A DNA stretch of 64,000 nucleotides from Plectrocnemia conspersa (lineage: Eukaryota > Arthropoda > Insecta > Trichoptera > Polycentropodidae): positions 62,001-126,000 of the forward strand of contig VTFK01000003.1 in assembly GCA_009617715.1 (NCBI GenBank), in the 5' to 3' direction. Positions 50,930 to 62,659 of this stretch are shown piece after piece. Every line of letters starts with the position of its first letter. Position 1 is the stretch's first letter. The notes under the pieces were generated by a model, which was not told where the DNA came from, searched no databases, and worked only from the letters and a program-made list of their open reading frames with translations. The translations under genes and the position numbers were made by a program.

Positions 50930-51610
50930 ATAATAGCTAATAAAGTCGTTTGCACACTTTGAGAACCGCTGGCGCGCAACAATTGCGTGCCGCACAGCAG
51001 CTGAGTGTGATGAAACGTAATCCGCTCGCGAATTCATCGCGCCCCGACCGCATCTCGTAGCTGGAGAAGGAAAAAGAAGTAGTCTTCTGCGTGTCTGCAG
51101 AATCTTCCGCGGCTCTTCGGGGTTGTTTACTCATTTTTACCGATGTCTTCGTTGAATTCCCAAGACAAATATATACGAGGGGGTCGAGCGTTTCCAGCCG
51201 AATGGCTCCGGTCCATTCGGCGCGTTACGTGCCTTCTTTTTCCTGCTTTTTTTTTTCTTCTGCCACCCACTTCTCATCCTCCATTTCCTTCCATTTATTA
51301 AATCATCAAGTCTGCGGTTTCCACGTGCAAATGAAACGAGAAATGAAATTACACCGGCGCTTCCGCGCGAGCGGTATCGACATATTTATGAGCCCCGGGG
51401 ATTTCAAAAAGATGTTTACCTGTGAAATACAACCGACCGCCCAATAGCCCCCAGAATGGATGAGAGAAGAGAAAAAAGGGAAGAATTAAGCCAGGGTGAT
51501 CGATATCGAACGAACGGGGGACGCTTTGTGTTTTGTGCGTAGGGAAAAAATGCGTAATGAAACGGACCTCGGGATGAAATTTGCGCCTAAAATTCATTCC
51601 GGAAAGGTTT
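50930..51610. promoter_or_regulatory. Large GC-richer island, candidate regulatory element
   Basis: About 680 bp of mixed, GC-richer sequence. It holds a Runt-type word TGCGGTT (51313-51319), then CACGTGCAAATGAAA (an E-box next to an octamer-like word) at about 51322. Overlapping ORFs on both strands (50937-51597) show no recognised domain. Exon, promoter or enhancer are all possible; the strongest reason to look is its size and contrast with the flanks. Function is inference. Confidence 0.33.
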
Positions 51611-51614
51611 TGAT

Positions 51615-53370
51615 TAAAATTTCATTAACACATGCACAGGTTTGAGATTGGGTAGAATTGATTTGGGTTATGGTTTGTTATTGTATTTAGCCCTTGTCTA
51701 ATTTGAAGCACCCTTGCAGATAATTTTTTTATAATGAATTAATAAATATTCATAGAATACAATAACAAATACACATTGTTTCATTAAAAATTATAATTAC
51801 GTATTTAGTAAATATCACTGTATTTTTTATTTATTTACATAATTCCGCATGAGTTCAATTTGATACATAAAAATTATAAATTTATTATTTTAAGGTTTTT
51901 TGACCCCTTCAGCTTCTGATGTCGCTGTAAAAGGGCAACGGAAAACAACTAAAAACCCCAGGCAATTGATTTATTATCTGCTTACATATAAAAAAATGTA
52001 AGCATTATAAACACTGAAATAAAAGCGTATTTAAAGATTATAAATTTTATAACTTTGTTTTTAACGCACTTTCCCATTATCATTAAAAGTAAACCATTTC
52101 AACTCTGTGTTATTTTTTCCGGGAATCACGTTGTAACCACCCCGGAAAGTGGAAGCTGTATTTTAGCAAGAAATTTCCGGTAATAACAATTCGTGAGAAG
52201 AAATCCATAGTTTTATTCCGCTCTCTATTACACATACCCATGGTAACAGTGACTTTTAGAATGAACAAAGCTAAATTTATATATTATTAAGTTTCTTAAT
52301 TTTTTTATAGAAAATATAAATCAAGCATTTAATATACCAAACGGGTTGACACGCAAATAAACATAATAAGATTCAATTACATTACCTTTGAGATATCTTA
52401 AAGGCTAACCTTTTGGTCCATTCAATTTTAACGCCCACGATATGATCATACCCTTTGAATATTCAATGTGTATAGAATTAAATTTAAAACCGTTTGCGTA
52501 ATGGTCCATATTTTATGTTATTACATTATTTAATATTTTTAATCGTGATAAATGTTAAACCCTTTCCTATGAAGAACAATTAGCCTGAGTGAAAGGCTTC
52601 GCTTTCGGGCAAAGTTAAAAAGGCGTTAAAGGGTTTAAGGACTCGTTGCGACCTAAGACTTCTCACAAGGGATGTCTCGCAATTTACCTTTTTATTTTTA
52701 AAATAGATCTGGTTATTAGCGTTATCTTAATTTTATTTTCACACACTTTTAAATGGCTGAAAAAAATGTTAAACTCACCCTTTGCGATTTTTCGAAAAAG
52801 TAATTTAGGAAATTGAACATTTTAGTCGCTTGGAATGAAACAGTTATTCAAAGCGAATGATTCTAAATGTTATTTCGAATATGTGGGAATTTATTTTGGG
52901 ATCTGGCGTGTTTTTTTTATTTAAAGTTTTCTAGAAATATGTCAAAGGCGCGTTTGATCGATTTGAAGGAAAATAAATTAAATTTTCGGATGTCTGATCG
53001 TCTATGGGTTCAAAGGGACGACTTATATTGAACTTTTTGCTAAGGGTTTGATTATTTTAAAAATGACAAAATAAATGTCTAAACAGTATCTTGTATAGCA
53101 TTTTATTATAAAATATTGAATTTAATTGAAAATATATTTTAGAAACATATTAATTGGTAAACTTATCTCAGTATAAAAACAATTAAATATCTGCCCTAAA
53201 TACTTATTAATTATATTAAAAATAATTTAGAGCAGAATATAAACAATATATGTAATAAATATTTGTATTATATATTATACATTATATATAATACTATACT
53301 TTGTTTGTTTTGTTTTTTGTGCTGTAGTATGCTGTTTAAAATGTACTGTCAGTGTAAATCCAATTAAACC
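51615..53370. other. Non-coding DNA
   Basis: Includes a short inverted-repeat unit at 52555-52638 (TTAAACCCTTT and AAAGGGTTTAA at its ends). Otherwise AT-rich to moderately mixed, with no gene supported. Confidence 0.4.
52555..52638. repeat. 84-bp unit with perfect 11-bp inverted ends
   Basis: TTAAACCCTTT (52555-52565) and AAAGGGTTTAA (52628-52638) are exact inverted copies. The TTAA edges and CCCTTT recall piggyBac-type ends, but the unit is very short and an extra A separates TTAA from CCCTTT. GAAAG/CTTTC words lie inside. Confidence 0.4.
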
Positions 53371-53377
53371 CAAATAA

Positions 53378-53760
53378 ATGTCATATTGTAATGACTCATA
53401 TATAACAAAACAAGTCAAGAGACACAGCACACGCGCGTTTGTAGTTTCGCGAACGGTGACCGCGTACCTAGCAGCCGTTAAAAAGTACGCCCACGTTCTT
53501 ACAGTCCCTTCTAACGGTCGTTGTATATACCTACTACGCTTAAATGCTCGAGCTATCATAATACTTTGTTCAATGGATTTATGCTTCGTCTTCTGTTAAG
53601 CATCACTTCTAGAACACGCGCTCAAAAGCAAAACTGTATTGTATTTTACATTCTGTACGCTTCAATAAATCTGGAGCTCGTTTCTGTCATTGAAAAAAAT
53701 GTACCGAAACAAGGTTTCGACGCGTTCCAGTCTCAATAGACCAATAAAAGTAACTTGAAG
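53378..53760. other. Mixed-complexity patch
   Basis: GC-richer DNA with overlapping ORFs on both strands (94 codons minus, 73 and 72 plus). None has a recognisable domain. It lies just before Jockey-type copy 2 but is not part of it as far as I can see. Confidence 0.3.
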
Positions 53761-53974
53761 TTCAAGCAGATCTAGAAAATTTAATAAACGAATCTACAAT
53801 ATATAAAATAATAATTTATTGAACATATTTGTATGGTTGGAATATTAACTTTTGTAAGGTTAAAATAAATTATTGTTTTTTTTTTGTAATATAAACTTAT
53901 TGGTATGGAAAAGAATTACTTAATCAGTATTTTTATGCAATCGATACATTTAAGCTATCCAATACTAATACAAA

Positions 53975-55945
53975 TTGATGATTTGCGATTGCCATCGGAA
54001 CTATATTGGAGACTGTGAAAAGTCGATAATTTTAGATCCGAAAAAATTTTGGAAATTCGTTAACTCAAAACGCGATGGCCAATCCTTACTGTCATCGATG
54101 AGTTGGAACAACATCAATTTTGAAGGTTCTGAAGAGATTGCAGATGGATTTGCTAGGTATTTTCAAACCGTATACCATAATGATGGGTCACATTTAGAGT
54201 TTTATTCTAATTACGATGAGACTCATCGTTCATGGTCATCTTTGTTATCAATCAAAACCTTTAGTTTGGTTGATATGGAATATGGATTTAGCAGACTAAA
54301 GTCCATTTTTACCTCGGGACCAGATTTTATTCCAGACTACATTCTGAAAGGATGCAAGTCTGGTATTTTACAGCCTCTAAAATTTATATTTAATTTAATT
54401 TTGAGATCCTCTTGTTTTCCAGAATTGTGGAAATGTTCAAAAGTCACCCGATTCATAAAAGGGTCCCAAATCTCAGATTGACAATTACAGGCCAATAGCT
54501 TTGATCTCATCACCTGCAAAATTATTTGAAATTGTTTTGCATAAATACATTTTAATCATTGCAGGTGTATGCTTCTCGACCAACAACATGGTTTCCGTAA
54601 ATCTCGATCCACTGTCACTAATCTAATGGTTTTGTCTAACTATGTTTCAAAATCATTGGACTCTGGTGTACAAGTGGACGTCATATACACAGACTTAGCA
54701 GACTAAAGTCCATTTTTGATAAAGTTAACCATGCTTTACTTGTAAAAAAAGTTATCTAATTTTGGGTTTTCTAAAGATCTCATAAATCTATTCTCAAATT
54801 ACTTGACCAATAGATATCAATTCGTCAAGTATAATAACTCTTTTTCAGAACGATATAAGACCCCTACTGAGTACCTCAAGGATCCAATTTGGGTCCATTG
54901 TTGATTTTATTGTTCATTAATGACATAGAAACAGCAATAGAGCATTCAGATTTTTTATTATATGCAGATGACTTGAAAATTTACAAGAAAATGCATTCGA
55001 TTTCTGATTCCCTCGACCTACAGGAGGATCTCAACTCTATATGGAAATGGGCTTGCTATAACCAATTGCCTTTCAGTGTAAAGAAATGTCACACAATTTC
55101 ATTTTCAAGGTCGTTAACGCCGGCAAAATATTCATACCATCTAGGCGGATATTTTTTCTGGAAAGGTTTTCTTCAACTAAGGATTTAGGAGTGACTTTCG
55201 AAGAACGTTGGAAATTTAGCCAGCACATTGCAGAGACTCATAGCAAATCCTTAAAAAATGCTTGGTTTTATCTTGAGAAATGCGCGTTACTTCAGGAATA
55301 CTTTAGTATTGCGCACTCTTTATGATACTCTAGTCCGCAGCATACTAGAAAGTAGCTCCATCATTAAGATCCCAGGCGTAATGAGTCAATGTAATGAATT
55401 GAAGCTGGAAAAAGTACAACGTAAATTTCTTCGATATTTATACTTGAAGGAATACGGGTATTATCCGTTCTTGTTTCCCAGTGCTTTTATTTTGGGAGCC
55501 CTGGGATACGTTTCTTTTGTCGACTCGCAGAAGTGTTTATGTAATTAAACACTTCTGGAAATTGCTCAAGGGCATCGTAGACAATCCTTCAGTGCTCGAG
55601 CAGCTTCAAATGTGGGCTCCTGAAGGTGGATATAGTTCTCGGTCGCGTCCACTATTCTTGCCTGTTAAGTGTAGAACTGGAGCACTTGCCAACTCTTCTC
55701 TGGCCAAGGCCATTTATCTGCTCAATTCTGTCCATAGTAATATTGACATTTTCTCTTGCACTTATGGAGTTTTGGTTCAATTCGTATGGGACAATGCACA
55801 CCTGTTGAGGTGATTTGTGTCTGTTGTTTTGTCTTATTTATATTTGTATGTATTATGATGTATTAGTACTTTTGACTATCGTGACGCATTAGGTTTGCCT
55901 GTCAGGTCACGATGGTTATAATTTTAATAAATAAATAAATAATAA
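53975..55945 (+). mobile_element. Jockey-type non-LTR retrotransposon copy 2, longer 5'-truncated copy
   Basis: The first ORF (53975-54481, 168 codons) covers the linker before the RT: DPKKFWKFVNSKR at residues 22-34 and GPDFIPDYILKGC near 116-128, the usual region between endonuclease and RT. The RT follows in broken frames: QQHGFRKSRST (about 54580-54612), then a damaged first catalytic motif, then GPLLILLFIND and YADD (54961-54972). The post-RT region (KDLGVTFEERWKF, RSILESSSIIKIP, KVQRKFLRYLYLKEYGYY) and C-terminal SLAKAIYLLNSV are shared with copy 1. The catalytic FDKAF motif is replaced by a 23-nt patch copied from 54288-54310. The 3' UTR has the same ATCGTGAC/GTCACGAT pair and (TAAA)n tail. 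The endonuclease is missing. Confidence 0.9.
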
Positions 55946-55949
55946 ACTA

Positions 55950-57835
55950 GATGAAAGTTCTGCTCTACAAGATTATGTTAAACAATACGCAATAATATAT
56001 GCCTTATTAATTTAAAAATTTCTGTTGCAATTTATTTTTTCTGATCCACCTGTTCATGAAAAAGTACACGATAAAATATTATCATATACTTTTAATTCAC
56101 ACCATATCTTACATATATAAAAAAATTTTAGTCCCTTGAGATACAAGTAAGACGTGCCAGTTTCCAAGAACAAACAAAATTACTTTATATAAAAAAAAAC
56201 ATAAGCAACTTAATATTTTTTAACCTAAATAATAATTTAGCTTACATAAGATAGAGAGACTTTAACCGAGATCGTTAAACTTGTATCAATTTGCACCGAA
56301 CGACTTTCTGGACGTTGAGTGAATTTTTAAAAGAGCACCATAAGGTCAGAATGAGAATGTTGGTTAGTTAATTGGTATTTTTTTCATGGCTTTACGACGC
56401 GTCGCATTGGCGCTAACTTGAATCATTTATGAGCACAAAGAGACTGCAAGTTTTACAGTTCCTTCTCTCATGGGGTGCTAAGGGGTGTTTTCGTACGCTG
56501 CTTGTAAATTCACAAAGACTAGTCTTTGAATAAAATGTTAGATATGAACTTCAGTGAAAATTGACGGATTTTCTATCAGATTATTCGATGGATTATAATA
56601 TATATATTTTATTTAAAAAAAAATAAAGTAGATCAATTTAAATTACATGTACATTTACAACATTATATTCATATATATATATACAATACATATAAATATA
56701 ATACTAGCGTTTAATAACGGCTAGTTCGAGTTTTGTCATGAAAGAGTAAGTTTTAAGCCGCTTATCCGGAATGTTAGAAAATTGCACTCAAGTGTACGTT
56801 ATGATCTGTTTGTATGAATTATTTTTGTGTCAGTAAAAGTATTCTGACCCTAACCATGTATTATTTGAAAAGAAACTTCTGAAAATATCTAGTGTTATAC
56901 AATAGCCAAGAAATAAGTCGGAGTCTGTGGTCCAGATGCGATTATTGGGTCACAGACGGTTGGTTCTATAAATAATTGAGCTCCATTCGAACATCTCAAG
57001 CCGAATATAACGTGGAGAGATTTTCATTATCGGGTTATAACTTAGTATTATATTTTTTATGTGTGTCGGATTTCTTCCACGTATTGATGGGTTTATATCT
57101 TATTATTAAAATAACAAATGTATAATGTTTCGCTATCACTTTTGTAGAGTAGTCGTATAAATTTTAGTATTATGATAAAATGAGAAAATTCCATAGTAAG
57201 TGTATTGTATATTATTTTTATTGAAATACAATATCAAGGTTATTATTTTATGTATTTATTTAAATTTTTCTCCCAAATACAATACCAGCATTTTGTGCTC
57301 TAAACTAGAAATAAATTTATATTGTTGATTTTTTGACGCAATAGTAGATAAATAAAATATTATTTATTGTATTATTCTATAATAAAATATACGTATATAT
57401 TATATTTAAATAATACAGTTGCTGAGTCGTATTTTCCTAGAATTATGTCAGATCATAGTTTCTAAATGTGAAGTATCTTATCTGTCAATCCCCAGTAAAA
57501 GTTTTGTGTGTTATCTTAAACCTCCTTAACTTTCACAAATGCTAACGTATACATAATACAATGTAGTTGAAACTTATTTTTACATATATTTATGTCGGAC
57601 ATTTGCCTCTATTAGTGTATTTAATTTTAAATTATTACAATAGGCATAACTTTCTCTTATTATATTTATGACAGTGAATGGATTAAGTGCTTGTTCGGCA
57701 TATACATAAAAAATATACGAAAGCCATGACTCATTAAAATATAAATGGTATAAATTAGAATACAAAAAGAGTGGGGTCTGCGTTTTATTATTCAAAACTG
57801 TAGTAATAATCCGTAGATCCGTGAATTGGAGCTCT
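55950..57835. other. Non-coding DNA; GC-richer island at about 56280-56530
   Basis: The island has CGACGCGTCGCATTGGCGC near 56397 and no ORF; it could be a conserved non-coding element. The rest is AT-rich. The 99-codon minus ORF 57580-57879 has no recognised domain. Confidence 0.35.
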
Positions 57836-57839
57836 TGGA

Positions 57840-58170
57840 ATATTATGCGGGACAAGTTGAAAGAAAACGATCTCGCCAACCCATTCGGTTGCCATTTCGA
57901 AACGGAGCCCTTTCAATAAGGGGATAATTAACGAAAATATTTGTTTGACTTCCGAAGTGAAATTTCAAAAGGTCATTTTTTATTCATGATCTAATGCAAA
58001 TGCAGAGCAAACACCCAGCCGGCCCAATTTAAAATTGTGAGCTTCAAATGCAAATAAAAAGCCTCTTTCCCTTCTCTCACTCTCCATTCCATCTTTCGGT
58101 GGTTCAATACAAACACTTTGCAAATCTGGCCTGCGGTTTAGAAGCTCACATCTGTGGGCGAATGAAAATC
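57840..58170. promoter_or_regulatory. Candidate enhancer-like island with three octamer-type words
   Basis: ATGCAAAT occurs at 57994-58001 and 58048-58055, and TTTGCAAAT at 58117-58125, followed by TGCGGTT (58132-58138). ATGCAAAT is the POU-domain octamer and TGCGGTT fits the Runt/Runx consensus (established motifs). The stretch is GC-richer than its flanks and has no ORF. Clustering is seen; function is inferred. Confidence 0.3.
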
Positions 58171-58174
58171 TGAA

Positions 58175-60230
58175 TGTATTCTTCTGTTAGGTCGGACTGT
58201 AAGTCCGAGTTTAATATATTAATGAATTTTAATCTTATGGATATGACAAATGTTATGTTGCATTTTTGCGTGTCGTTGAAAAAACTGGTTTAAGTCATTG
58301 AAACTATGACTTTTCTCAGCTTCCAGGTTTCGAGGAACTATAACGTATACATTTAATTCAAATAATTGCTATCGCTATAAGCTTGCAAATCAGGAAAAGA
58401 TCGATATTATCAGTTTCCTGGTGGACGATATGGTAAATAATGATATAAGCCACTTATAAAAAAAAATATGTCTATTCATACAGTAAATTAATTAAATATA
58501 TAAAAAAATCAAGAACGTTATTTCTCAGCCAAACAATTAATCATAATCATGCAGAGTTTGTTGTTGTTTTAATAACAAACTGGTTACCTACACTTTAACC
58601 CATATCAATAAAAATAACAAAAAAAGTAATTAAAAACCATTTTTGTGTATGAATTATAAATACCATATTTTCATATACAAACACTTTAATAAGAAACAAA
58701 AGTTTTTTTTTTTCTCTTATAGTTTCAAGTTTAATTCGGTAAAAAAAAAAAAAATCCTGTATATATCATATATAAACACTTGAGCAAAGTCATTTAGTAT
58801 TCAATGACATTAGCTAAGAGTTGGATTAAGCTGGATAGACAAATTTCAATTGCTTCTTTAAGCTTAAAAAATCTCAATAAAAGTTAATCGCGACAGAGCT
58901 ATTAAAATGCTGTATGACAGAACAATTGACTTTATTTTTTAATAAATAAGAGTCAATGAAATAACAACGGTTAAAATCACAAGAGCGAATCAAGATCACC
59001 GCTGACACTACTAGTTCAATAACACATAATATATTGAGATATTTCCCACAAACTTTAATCATATTTTTTCCCACATCTGTTCCACGAATATTTTAACCAT
59101 TATCGGATGTTAAATCAGTAAAATCAAATTTACAGCAAAAAATAATTTTCATAGTCATTCAGTATTTTATAATATTGTAGTAGCAGAATGCTAATTTTTT
59201 TATCAATTAAAATGTATCATGGCTCAGTCATAGTAGGTAAAGACAGGATATTTTGCTTTCATTTCTCAATAAAAAAAATTGGTAACTAACAAACAATTAA
59301 GTTCACCACTAACACAACTGATTCATAATACATGAATAATTGAGATATATTATGGTTCATAATACTTTGAACATCTTGAATTTTTACAAGCATTATATTT
59401 TTTTCAACAACTTGCTATTTAATTGCCTATTGATGTTACCCACAATGTGCTCAACTCTTCCAGCAATTGTTCTTACCGTTTATTTATGTCTACAACAATG
59501 AAATTATAGCCCAATTAATTTACTATTAGTAAATAGCTTTCCTTGATTAATAACTAAATTAGTTTTACTGACTTTAGTTATAACCGCATTTTCATTTTTA
59601 ATATACGCGTAAAAATGCGTAGTAATGAAAAATTCCGTTTCTGCGAGCTTAGAATATAAATCTGGTAATGGCGACGTATTTTATATTATTTTAGTACAGA
59701 CATAAATATAATGCATTGTCATACATTTCAATAACAAAGTAATTTACTTCAAAATCGCGACAATTAAAGTCCATTAGTCTTTTTTTGCTTTGATGAATAT
59801 CCACGGGTAATTATAATAAAACGTAACACTTCAATAAGCGTTACACAGTAATTAATGCCACTGTCAAATTATAACTGCATAATATAAAGCAATAAGAACA
59901 CCACATACTATTATATCTCGCAATTTCTCACTCAAAAAATTAAGCTTAATTTTGTTGGAACTAATAAGTAAACTACATATTATTTTTATTAAAAATAAAT
60001 TCGTATAGCAGCAATGAATTAATTTTTTTTGACACATGTTACAAATCAATTAAATTGTATGTAACTAATATTTTAAATGTGTTACTAAAGTAATTAACAT
60101 TAATACACGTTTATTGTATTAAATATTTAGTATATGGAGCGATTAAAAAAAATTAAGGTCATTGACGAGTCGTCACTACGACACACCATCGTATTATTGC
60201 TGGAGCATTTACCCCTTATTTATTCCTTGT
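58175..60230. other. AT-rich non-coding DNA
   Basis: No gene or repeat supported. ORFs of 60-66 codons have no recognisable domains. Confidence 0.45.
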
Positions 60231-60244
60231 TTTCACTAAGACAG

Positions 60245-60605
60245 CACCTAAAATTTTAATAATTTATTTATTTAAACTTATAAATATTTCATGTTTGTTT
60301 CATATACAATCATACTTTTACAACTATTAAATATATTTTTATTCAATTTATTAAGCATATTGTTTCACAATAATTTGTAGACAATTTTTTTATATTTAAA
60401 CTCAACATATTTTTCATCCTAGAAAATATATCTATTTTCTACTATTTTTTTATGCAATTACAATGTTTCTTAAATTTTATTTTTTATTTACAATTACTCC
60501 TAAGAATTTTAAATTATTAACTATTTATATAATCGAGTTATCTTTTACTATTTTTATGTTATTTTCTAACATATCTCTATAATTTATAACCATACATCTA
60601 TAATT
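60245..60605 (-). pseudogene. Fragment of the L2/CR1-like element (third copy)
   Basis: The plus-strand stretch 60400-60605 aligns with 32030-32245: CTCAACATATTTTTCATCCTAG, then CAATTACTCCTAA, then ATCGAGTTAT, then TTTTCTAACATAT and AACCATACAT in the same order. This corresponds to the region after the YADD box. The copy is short and heavily diverged. Confidence 0.68.
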
Positions 60606-60707
60606 TATAATGATTACGATATTCATCCGTGAGATTAGGAAAATCTAGGAAATTATAATTGTATAATAATCATTAATTTCGATCTCCCAGACACGATAGA
60701 AATTTAA

Positions 60708-60880
60708 AAACATTAAGGTCCGTAAGAGATTCGAACCCAGGTCTTTTAGGTCAATAGTCAGAGACTTATAACAAAAATATAATTGAGCTAGGTCATGCAT
60801 TTTTACATATTTTGACTGTCAGCTGTAATATTATTAATAAAATAAATGTTACTAATTTACAGACTGGTTAGACTCTGGTG
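60708..60880. mobile_element. SINE remnants: tRNA-like head (minus) and SINE tail (plus)
   Basis: On the minus strand a B box, GGTTCGAATCT, lies at 60737-60727. On the plus strand, about 60818-60877 (GACTGTCAGCTGTAAT, then ACTAATTTACAGACTGG) matches the 3' part of SINE copy 2 at about 27390-27452. Head and tail are in opposite orientations, so this is either two insertions or an inversion. Confidence 0.45.
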
Positions 60881-61009
60881 TCTCATTACTTATTTGTAGT
60901 TATTGATTATTTTTATTACATTTTATGTAACAACAGAAGGTTTACAATAAACAAAATAAAATTTAATCTACTGTATGAAAGCATATTATAATAAAATAAA
61001 AATCTTACT

Positions 61010-61400
61010 TATGGACAGATACTATATATTTTTTGCCATGAATAAAAGAGAGGTAGTGAGAGTCGATAGGAAACAACGGGTTGATCACTTGTTAAGCGAA
61101 ATATTAATAAAGCGGTTTCCGTTTCCTTCGCCTCATAAATAAAACATAGCGGCCGTAGGAAATTATCGCACTGGGAGCGCGTGCCAAAATTTCGCATCAC
61201 TGACATTGTATAAATCTCGGCCATGACGCGCCCCATATATCATCAGCTAATACTGCCCCAAAAACGAAAGTTTAATGCGCCCACACACGTATGAACGATC
61301 GTGTGTCTTAACATATGATCTGATATTCTCGCCTGTGATACCGATTATGGCGCTAGTACAAGTTTAGTCGATTCGGCGACTTATTTAGTGTTATTGGATT
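61010..61400. other. GC-richer island, candidate non-coding element
   Basis: Unique mixed-complexity DNA with words such as GGGAGCGCGTGCC and ATGACGCGCCCC. The 75-codon minus ORF (61009-61236) has no recognised domain. Exon or conserved element cannot be decided. Confidence 0.3.
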
Positions 61401-61783
61401 TATTTATGGGAATAAAAATAGAGTATGTATGTATAAGGGATTTTAATAATTAAAATAAAGGGTCAAAGTGTATCTTAGTTTATAAGTATGTCAGCCTGTT
61501 GAATTTATAATAGTTAACGATTTAAGTAAACCTAACATTACCTAATTTAAAATGTAATGTAACTACCAACAATTTGTAGTGTAAAATCAATGCGTCTAAT
61601 ATATTCATAGCATTCCATTATTGATTATTAAATTTAAAATAATAACATGGTTATTAAAAAAATATTTTGAATTTGCCTTATCAATAAATATAATACAAAA
61701 AAAATATAATACAATAAATAAAAATAATAATCGATGAAAAAAATAAACAAAACGAATTTAAAAAAAAAAAAAAAAACTGAAAA

Positions 61784-61840
61784 TTAACTCACTCCCACGA
61801 TGTATATGCCGAAAAAATAACTCACTACTCAAAGGGTTAA
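61784..61840. mobile_element. Possible piggyBac-like terminus
   Basis: CAAAGGG followed by TTAA (61837-61840) is the inverted form of a piggyBac-type end, with another TTAA at 61784-61787. Two TAACTCACT words lie between. Only a very short unit is left, so this is tentative. Confidence 0.3.
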
Positions 61841-61849
61841 AGTATAACT

Positions 61850-62255
61850 TAACTGATATTTATTAAAAATTATGTATGTATATATTGCTTTACAATATTT
61901 TTGTACTATTTAATAAATTGCTGGGTTTTGATTAAGCTAATCGATGCTATTTATTTAATAATGTTATATATTTAATAATATTATTGCGTAAGCAAAACTT
62001 TTACTTGCAAACACTGAACCAAATATATTCAACCGATTAAAAGTTGTGGTTATTTTTCTTAGTAAAACTTTTCATTCGTAAAAATTAAATACAATAATCA
62101 TAAGTATATACATTTTTTTATAATGTGTGTTGATAATTGTTTTTTTTATATAGTATAGTTATTTTTTATGTGATTAATAATAGTGTAATATAATTTTTTT
62201 TATTTTTATTTATATTTATCTACTTATATAATTTATACAGTATTGTATGTGTACA
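61850..62255. other. AT-rich non-coding DNA
   Basis: Nothing recognisable. Confidence 0.45.
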
Positions 62256-62269
62256 ACAAATAAAAAATC

Positions 62270-62655
62270 ACCTCGTATTTAATTCCCATTATGCACAATG
62301 TTATTATATAATGATTTTGCGTCCACAATGGCGCGATTATTTGTTTACACTAAAAAAAACACCCGAAAAATAAATAGCATACGGTCAAAGCTCTGGTATT
62401 CCTGATAATCCTTTATTCAAAGCTCGTTGTATTTTTTTTCATTTCAATGTAGTACAACCCTCGTGGCTTTTCTCGGTAAGTGCGAGTGAAAAATTTACAT
62501 TTAAATACACAATCAGGGAGCGGAATTATCATTGGGGATGGCCGCGATGACCACGTGCCGGAAAATCAACCCCTAGTCCACCCTTTCGTCTAATTTGCCT
62601 GTTTTCTGGATTGCGCCAGTCCATCGTTTCTCGGGCGAGATCTAATTATATATGC
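62270..62655. other. Mixed-complexity island, candidate non-coding element
   Basis: GC-richer unique DNA including TTATTTGTTTAC (forkhead-type word, about 62339) and GACCACGTGCCGG (E-box, about 62550). No ORF. The regulatory role is inference. Confidence 0.28.
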
Positions 62656-62659
62656 AAAA

